Assembly: GCF_021021415.1 (NCBI RefSeq)
Contig: NZ_JAINWJ010000030.1
Span: 38,169-102,168 of the forward strand
From: Martelella mediterranea
Lineage (GTDB): Bacteria; Pseudomonadota; Alphaproteobacteria; Rhizobiales; Rhizobiaceae
Direction of reading: 5' to 3'
Length of the DNA stretch: 64,000 bases
Positions 60,001 through 64,000 of the stretch are shown here, in pieces. Each line of letters starts with the position of its first letter. Position 1 is the first letter of the stretch. The notes beneath the pieces were generated by a model. That model was not told the origin of the DNA. It ran no database searches and saw only the letters and a list, made by a program, of their open reading frames with translations. Made by a program: the position numbers and the translations under genes.

Positions 60001-61389
60001 GCAGGTCTCATCGACGGTCCAGGCGCCGGCGAGATGCTGGGCATGGGCTTCGCCGGCATAGATCACGCTTTCGAGTTGGGCGTCGGAGAGAGTGCCATCG
60101 GCTACGAGCGCCGTTGGCAGATGCGGGCGATAGTCCGGCTTCGGCGGCGCGACAGAGGCCATGGCGGCGGACTGGACGAGCCTGGTGGGATGCGCCCGAG
60201 AGCCGGGAATACGGATCGACTGAAGCGCGTATTCCTCATAGATCGCATCGGTGAGATGCCCGCCCGGCGGCGGGGTCCAGTCGACCGTCTCGTAGCTGAG
60301 CTCTTCGCCGGTCGGGTCGGAAATGGACGATGCGATGCTGACACCACCGCGATTGCGTGGCGCGGCTGAGGTCGAACGCGACGGGGTGACCCGCTGTGCG
60401 GAGACCGCCGGCAGGGAGACCGGCTGGCGGGGCGGCAGGTCCGCCTCGATCCAGCCAAGCAAAGTCGCGACATCAGGGGCGATATCTCGCGATGCTGGAA
60501 ATGCGTTGGGATCATCGGCTGCGATCTTGTCGATCACCGTCACCCGGGTGTCGATGGTGGTGCCATGGCGCGTATAGACCGCGCCGTCGATCGCAGCGGT
60601 GAAGACGACGCGCCCATGTTCTTGCAGGCGTGCGAAGGAATCCCGCCACTTTGGGGTGTCTGGTGCGAAATTGGCGCCGGTGATGGTGACGAAGCGTCCA
60701 CCGGGCGCCAGGCGAGCCAGCGCGGAGTTGACATGACGATAGGCGGCGTCGGCCATGCGCCCGGAGACATTGACCATCACCGAGAATGGCGGGTTCATCA
60801 GCACGACGCTGGGAACGGCACTGGTGTCCAGATAGTCGTCGATCTGGGCAGCATCGAAGCGTGTGACCGAAAGAGCCGGAAAGAGGGAAGAGAGAAACGC
60901 GCCGCGCGCCTCGGCCAGTTCGTTGAGATGGAGCCGGCCTCCGGCAATCTCCGCGAATATTGCGAGCAGGCCGGTGCCGGCCGACGGTTCCAGCACGATG
61001 TCATCCGTGGTGATCGCGGCGGCGGTCGCCGCGGCGAAGCCCAGGGGGATCGGTGTCGAGAATTGCTGGAAGGCTTCGCTCTCTTCTGAGCGGCGGGTCT
61101 GCGAGGGCTGAAGGCCTGCGATCCTGGTGAGCAATGGCAACGCGCCCGCCGGAGATCCGGCTTTGCGCAGAAGCGCTTTTCCGTATTTGCGCAGAAACAG
61201 GACGACGGCGCCTTCGCAGACGTCATAGGCGGTCTTCCAGTCCCAGGCGCCATCGGTATCGGAGCCGCCGAAGGCGGCGTCCATCACGATCCGGAGCGCG
61301 GGCGCGTCGATGCGGTGGCCTTGTTCGAGAAGCGGAAGGAGTTGATGGGCGGCGCGGGTGAGCGCCGCCCCGGGAACGATCTCTGTCAT
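57094..61389 (-). CDS. Methyltransferase-strawberry notch helicase fusion
   Basis: The 1431-residue protein begins with an adenine-specific methyltransferase-like domain (EPSAGTG 134-140, NPPF 199-202). A strawberry-notch SF2 helicase follows, with Walker A GDGTGAGKGRQ (about residue 490), DESHAMQNAAGSKG as DEAH-type box and a C-terminal helicase lobe (VFSDAGGTGRSYHADLAAKNRR, QGLGRTNRTNQAQPP). Such proteins are common on alphaproteobacterial plasmids and ICEs. A role in anti-restriction or strand handling has been suggested, with no proven activity. It is full length. Confidence 0.9.
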   Translation of the reverse strand: MTEIVPGAALTRAAHQLLPLLEQGHRIDAPALRIVMDAAFGGSDTDGAWDWKTAYDVCEGAVVLFLRKYGKALLRKAGSPAGALPLLTRIAGLQPSQTRRSEESEAFQQFSTPIPLGFAAATAAAITTDDIVLEPSAGTGLLAIFAEIAGGRLHLNELAEARGAFLSSLFPALSVTRFDAAQIDDYLDTSAVPSVVLMNPPFSVMVNVSGRMADAAYRHVNSALARLAPGGRFVTITGANFAPDTPKWRDSFARLQEHGRVVFTAAIDGAVYTRHGTTIDTRVTVIDKIAADDPNAFPASRDIAPDVATLLGWIEADLPPRQPVSLPAVSAQRVTPSRSTSAAPRNRGGVSIASSISDPTGEELSYETVDWTPPPGGHLTDAIYEEYALQSIRIPGSRAHPTRLVQSAAMASVAPPKPDYRPHLPTALVADGTLSDAQLESVIYAGEAHAQHLAGAWTVDETCNVVTAAAEDADDVVRFRRGWFLGDGTGAGKGRQVAGILLDNWLKGRRRAVWVSKSDKLLEDAQRDWSALGQERLLVTPLSRFRQGTPIRLPQGILFTTYATLRSDERGSKVSRVQQIVDWLGEDFDGVIIFDESHAMQNAAGSKGERGDQAASQQGRAGLRLQHALPDARVVYVSATGATTVHNLAYAQRLGLWGGEDFPFATRAEFVEAIEDGGVAAMEVLARDLKALGLYQARSLSYEGVEYELVEHQLTDEQRRIYDAYAGAFAIIHNNLDAAMQATNVTGSEGTLNRQAKSAARSAFESAKQRFFNHLITAMKTPSLIRAIDADLEAGHAAVIQIVSTGEALMERRLADIPTEEWNDVQVDITPREYVLDYLAHSFPVQLHEPFTDSEGNLCSRPVTRDGQPVESREAIARRDRLIEKLASLPAVPGALDQIIQRFGTDMVAEVTGRSRRIVRKPGAGATADRLAVEGRAISANLAETQAFMDDLKRILVFSDAGGTGRSYHADLAAKNRRLRVHYLLEPGWKADAAIQGLGRTNRTNQAQPPLFRPVATDVKAEKRFLSTIARRLDTLGAITRGQRQTGGQGLFRAEDNLESAYARDALRRLYLMIVGGKVEGCPLQAFETSTGLKLVDDTGIKDELPPITTFLNRLLALTIDLQNILFTHFEQILTARIEGAIASGTYDVGLETLRGEQFTVTDRQVIHTHPATGAETTLLTVAQRERNHPVALDEALDHLADPRAALLVNERSGRAAVRVPTTSVIDDDGVVERRVRLIRPMESTKVPVAMMGDTHWVETDRDTFARIWDTEVAAVPEYTDSTVHIVSGLLLPIWKRLPNESTRVYRLQTDDGERIIGRKVSPAWAANASTTGTASLSADDAFTALTEGRTILDLAEGLQLRRARVMGANRIELTGFTDTMRDRLKAYGLFGEIISWKFRLFVPTDASGAAVLARLLERFPVERIAEREAA

Positions 61390-61484
61390 GGGGGAGAACC
61401 TCGGGAGAGCAGGAACGGGGCAAGCCGGGCAGCGCTCTCTCTGGACCGCACCGGCTCATACCCGTCCCGGCAACCCTCTCCCTC

Positions 61485-61703
61485 TCATGGCTCGGGCGGC
61501 CGATAGGCCTCGTAGGGATTGCCGTCGGCAAGATGACCGAAAGGCGTGAAGAGGAACTCGCCGCCATCCCGGCCGACCGCGCAGATCACATAGCGCGCCG
61601 CGCCGGTCTCGGTGTCGGCGCATTCGAGCAGGGCGAGATTGCCGTCGGCGGCGGCGCGCAACAGCGTCTGGAAATTGGCGCGGGCATGCTCGGGAATGCT
61701 CAT
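61485..61703 (-). CDS. DUF6117 small protein
   Basis: The 72-residue protein (IPEHARANFQTLLRAAADGNLALLECADTETGAARYVICAV) matches the small DUF6117 proteins encoded upstream of the methylase/helicase in many plasmids. It ends FTPFGHLADGNPYEAYRPPEP. ATG 61703 overlaps the preceding stop as ATGA. Function is unknown. Confidence 0.85.
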   Translation of the reverse strand: MSIPEHARANFQTLLRAAADGNLALLECADTETGAARYVICAVGRDGGEFLFTPFGHLADGNPYEAYRPPEP

Positions 61704-62110
61704 GACTGGCCTCCCGCCAGCGTGTCGGCGAGCCATTCGCCGGTATAGGTCCACGCCACGGTCTCGCCGGTGGTAAGGTCGAGGACATGGGCGCCGCCAC
61801 CGAACGCATCGACACGTGGCCGCGAACAGGTATTGGCGTACTGAAAGCCCCACCGGCCGGTCAGTGCGAACGCTGCGGCGCATCGTTTGACGAACTGGAT
61901 AGCGTGTTCCGGATCACCGGTGCCATCATCGCGCATCCAAAGACAGGTGCCGCCGTGCTCGGGCACGATCGAAAGATCGAAGCCTTCCGATGGCGGGTCT
62001 TCCGATCCGTTTTCTTCGGACAGGCGGTTGTAGAGATCGAGCGCGCGCGCCGCGTTCTCGGGTGTTCCGACGTCGAGGACGCAAGAGAAGCGCGTGAAAT
62101 AGTCAGCCAT
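61700..62110 (-). CDS. Conserved plasmid protein, function unknown
   Basis: The 136-residue soluble protein (MADYFTRFSCVLDVGTPENAARALDLYNRLSEENG, EGFDLSIVPEHGGTCLWMRDDGTGDPEHAIQFVKRCAAAFALTGRWGFQYANTCSRPRVDAFGGGAHVLDL) is recognisable as a common passenger next to parB and DUF6117 in alphaproteobacterial plasmids. I do not know a function. The start at 62110 has AGGAGCC upstream. Confidence 0.8.
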   Translation of the reverse strand: MADYFTRFSCVLDVGTPENAARALDLYNRLSEENGSEDPPSEGFDLSIVPEHGGTCLWMRDDGTGDPEHAIQFVKRCAAAFALTGRWGFQYANTCSRPRVDAFGGGAHVLDLTTGETVAWTYTGEWLADTLAGGQS

Positions 62111-62130
62111 GTCGGGCTCCTGAAATGAAA

Positions 62131-62154
62131 CGGCCCGGTGCGGTGACCGGGCCG
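62131..62154 (-). terminator. Hairpin upstream of the unknown plasmid gene
   Basis: A 9-bp stem, cggcccggt (62131-62139) and accgggccg (62146-62154) with a 6-base loop, is followed on the minus strand by tttcatttcagg. It may terminate parB transcripts or attenuate the downstream gene, which starts 21 bases later. Confidence 0.55.
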
Positions 62155-62177
62155 AGATGAGACTGATGGTGGGAGAT

Positions 62178-62201
62178 GCGGGGCGGCCTGGGCCGCCCCG
62201 C
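62178..62201 (-). terminator. Strong hairpin right after parB
   Basis: An 11-bp GC-rich stem with complementary gcggggcggcc and ggccgccccgc (62178-62188 and 62191-62201) begins 7 bases past the parB stop. There is no clear T tract, so rho-independent termination is uncertain. Confidence 0.55.
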
Positions 62202-62207
62202 AGAGTG

Positions 62208-63956
62208 CTATTCGGCGGGTACGGTTTGCGGCGCGTCGACAGGGTCTTCCTCACCTTCGTCTTCGTCTTCGTCGGAGAGGAAGGCTGGCAGGGCTTCGGC
62301 GTCGTCGCCCTGTGCATCCGAGGTGGTGCCGTCGTCGATGACGGGCAGGCGCAGCGGTTCGGGCAACCAGCCGCTGTCGGCGAGCAGCCGTTCGGCCTCC
62401 TTCGCCATGTCCGGCTTCTTCAGATGGTCGATGAGCTGCGCGGTTTCCTCGCCCTTGGCTTCGCGCACCGCTTCGAGGATGCGGGGCTTGGTCACCCGGC
62501 CGAAATAATTGTCGACCGTCGGCCGCCATCCGGTTTCCACCATGTCGAGCCCGACGGCACGGGCGAGCCGGTCCGCCTCGTGGATGCGCTGCCGAACGCC
62601 ACCCGCGGTCGGCCCCGCGCCATAGGGATTGGCCTTTTCGTAGAGCGCGTTGACGCCGAAGGAGACGCAATGGGCGAGGAGCGCCATGCGGCTCGCATCG
62701 TCGAGACCGTCGATCTTGGCCCAGAGCGCCTCGTCGTCTTCGAGGGGCAAATCTGCCTTCCAGGCCTCATGCCGGTCATCGACGGTCTTGGCGGCAGCGC
62801 TGTCTTTCAGGTCATCGCCCTGCACCGGGAAATAGACCTGCCGAACCGATGCCTCCAGGCATCCCGGTGACGAGACATGCTGGAAGGCGTCACGTACCAG
62901 CTTGTGGATCAGCGCGGTCATGGCGACGGAGGGGTTGTCGGCCAGCGCATCACGCAGCGCCAGGGAGCGATGCGCCGTCAGTTCGATCACCAGCCGCTCG
63001 GGCAGCGGCTTGATCGCATCGTCCTCGTCGTCCTGCGGCTCGGGTTCACCACCCACGGAAATGACGGTGCGTTGCACGGCGCCGGAACCGGTTGCCGCAT
63101 CGCTTTCGCTTCCCGCGTCATCGTCGCCCTCGGGCACTTCATCCTCGGGACGGACATAGCCGCGCTCGACGGAAAGCTGGCCATCGTGCCGGATGCTGAC
63201 GAACGAACCGGCGCGGCCGATCTCGGCAGGATCGTATTGCTTCGGGCGATCCTCGAAGGCGTCGAGCACCACCTCGATCTCGCCGAGCCGTTCATCCACT
63301 TCGTCGGGTAATTCGTCGGCCTCGGCATATTCGGCTTCCAGACGGTCGAATTCCTCGCGCAGGGATTCGCGCGCGGCCCGTTCCTCGTCGGTCAGATCGA
63401 CTGGCGTGCCGGTAAGCGCCCGCAAACCGTTGGTATGGCCATAGGGGAAATCGGCTGCGACCGAGATCCATTTCCAGCCCTCCTCGGCGATGGTCTCCGC
63501 CTCGGAAGTGAGCTTCGCGCTGACCAGCCGTTCGAGCAGAGCGACGTCCTCGATCCAGCCCCCGTCATCGTCCTGGAAGAGGTCGCGCAGGACGGTGCCG
63601 CCGGCCTCTTCATAGGCTTCGATGGTGACGAAGCGCACGCGCCGATCCGAGGCCCGAACGGTATTCTCGGTTAGCATGCGACGGATCTGATAGGGTTCCT
63701 TCGACCAGCTATGCTCGATGGCCTCCCAGACCTGTTCCTGTCGGGCATGGTCGGTGGAAACCGTGAAGGCCATCAACTGATCGAGCGTCATGGCGTCCTC
63801 GGCATAGAGGTCGAGGAGCTTTTCCGACACCGAAGCGAGCTTGAGGCGCTGCTTGACGGTGTTGACCGAGACGAAGAAGCGCGCGGCGATGTCTTCCTCG
63901 CTCATGCCCTGGTCCCGGAAGGTCTGGAAGGCGCGGAACTGATCGAGAGGATGCAT
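62208..63956 (-). CDS. ParB-like protein lacking its N-terminal nuclease domain
   Basis: The 582-residue protein starts at the ParB helix-turn-helix (LDQFRAFQTFRDQGMSEEDIAARFFVSVNTVKQRLKLASVSEKLLDLY) and continues with the long C-terminal region of plasmid ParB-like proteins, including an acidic linker (PEDEVPEGDDDAGSESD). Family members have about 130 residues more at the N-terminus with the ParB/Srx domain. Here a TAA stands two codons before the ATG, so the front of the gene has been lost at about 63955. The remaining part could be expressed but is probably altered in function. Confidence 0.75.
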   Translation of the reverse strand: MHPLDQFRAFQTFRDQGMSEEDIAARFFVSVNTVKQRLKLASVSEKLLDLYAEDAMTLDQLMAFTVSTDHARQEQVWEAIEHSWSKEPYQIRRMLTENTVRASDRRVRFVTIEAYEEAGGTVLRDLFQDDDGGWIEDVALLERLVSAKLTSEAETIAEEGWKWISVAADFPYGHTNGLRALTGTPVDLTDEERAARESLREEFDRLEAEYAEADELPDEVDERLGEIEVVLDAFEDRPKQYDPAEIGRAGSFVSIRHDGQLSVERGYVRPEDEVPEGDDDAGSESDAATGSGAVQRTVISVGGEPEPQDDEDDAIKPLPERLVIELTAHRSLALRDALADNPSVAMTALIHKLVRDAFQHVSSPGCLEASVRQVYFPVQGDDLKDSAAAKTVDDRHEAWKADLPLEDDEALWAKIDGLDDASRMALLAHCVSFGVNALYEKANPYGAGPTAGGVRQRIHEADRLARAVGLDMVETGWRPTVDNYFGRVTKPRILEAVREAKGEETAQLIDHLKKPDMAKEAERLLADSGWLPEPLRLPVIDDGTTSDAQGDDAEALPAFLSDEDEDEGEEDPVDAPQTVPAE

Positions 63957-64000
63957 ATTTTAGGTTATGCGTCAAGTGTCCTTTTGGCTGGATAACGCTG
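63957..64000. other. Foreign sequence replacing the front of parB
   Basis: The last 44 bases (ttttaggttatgcgtcaagt and on) do not encode the expected ParB N-terminus in any frame. They may be the end of a mobile element or a deletion junction. Too little is in the window to identify it. Confidence 0.5.

Overview
The window is high-GC alphaproteobacterial DNA. The gene families point to Rhodobacterales, Hyphomicrobiales or sphingomonads, but I cannot name a genus. It is almost entirely accessory DNA: the backbone of a conjugative element (ICE or plasmid) loaded with metal-resistance, heat/stress-tolerance and phage-derived cargo. I saw no rRNA, tRNA or CRISPR array.

Layout. (1) 1-7.3 kb: copper module: monothiol glutaredoxin-MauE fusion, APC permease, Cu(I) P-type ATPase, Tat-exported multicopper oxidase and a saccharopine-dehydrogenase-like oxidoreductase. 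Two CueR-type promoters with 19-bp spacers precede the permease and the ATPase, but no CueR gene is in the window. (2) 7.4-19.8 kb: transfer and replication backbone, mostly minus strand: CopG protein, TraG coupling protein, a CDF/MerR cassette, DUF3363 relaxase with an oriT-like repeat region upstream, lytic transglycosylase, DUF736, TraF, DUF2840, RHH protein, ParA, RepA with three internal iteron-like repeats, an RdfS-like excisionase, and a FseA/QseM/Xre circuit resembling that of ICEMlSym(R7A), including a +1 frameshift within fseA. (3) 20-30.7 kb: an IS110 element, then a lead-type (pbr-like) operon: P1B ATPase with four degenerate metal-binding domains, LspA, CcdA, undecaprenyl-PP phosphatase and CDF. 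A MAPEG protein, a glutamine-dependent NAD synthetase and a second MerR follow. Three promoters (CDF at 10.7 kb, ATPase at 27.3 kb, MAPEG at 28.0 kb) share a MerR/PbrR-type dyad. (4) 30.8-33.2 kb: second DUF736 gene with an unusual leader, a small membrane protein and an IS5/IS427-type element. (5) 33.4-48.3 kb: an alphaproteobacterial relative of the transmissible locus of stress tolerance: M48 protease (broken), PsiE, three Hsp20s, MarR, FtsH, ClpK/ClpG disaggregase, an HPF/RaiA-sigma70-like fusion, HdeD, an NDUFS4-like protein, rhomboid (broken), SDH-type serine protease, thioredoxin 2 and a KefB cut down to its membrane domain. (6) 48.3-53.5 kb: decayed prophage/GTA-like end: nested spanins, M15 endolysin, DUF6127, DUF2793 and a frameshifted tail-tip protein, joined by a microhomology junction to a DUF2493 fragment. 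(7) 53.6-64 kb: TetR/DHFR-like pair, then plasmid-type genes: DUF2493, Toprim primase-like protein, a methyltransferase-strawberry-notch helicase, DUF6117, an unknown protein and a ParB-like protein that has lost its N-terminal domain near the window end.

How it fits together. Regions 2 and 7 look like the mobile core and the rest is layered cargo. The metal modules share promoter logic: CueR-type for copper, PbrR/CadR-type for divalent metals. The stress island combines protein disaggregation, membrane proteolysis, redox repair and possibly ribosome/transcription control. The best candidates for something undescribed are the HPF-sigma fusion, the duplicated hairpin-bearing leader upstream of two unrelated backbone genes, and the PbrR-type regulon bordering MAPEG and NAD synthetase genes.
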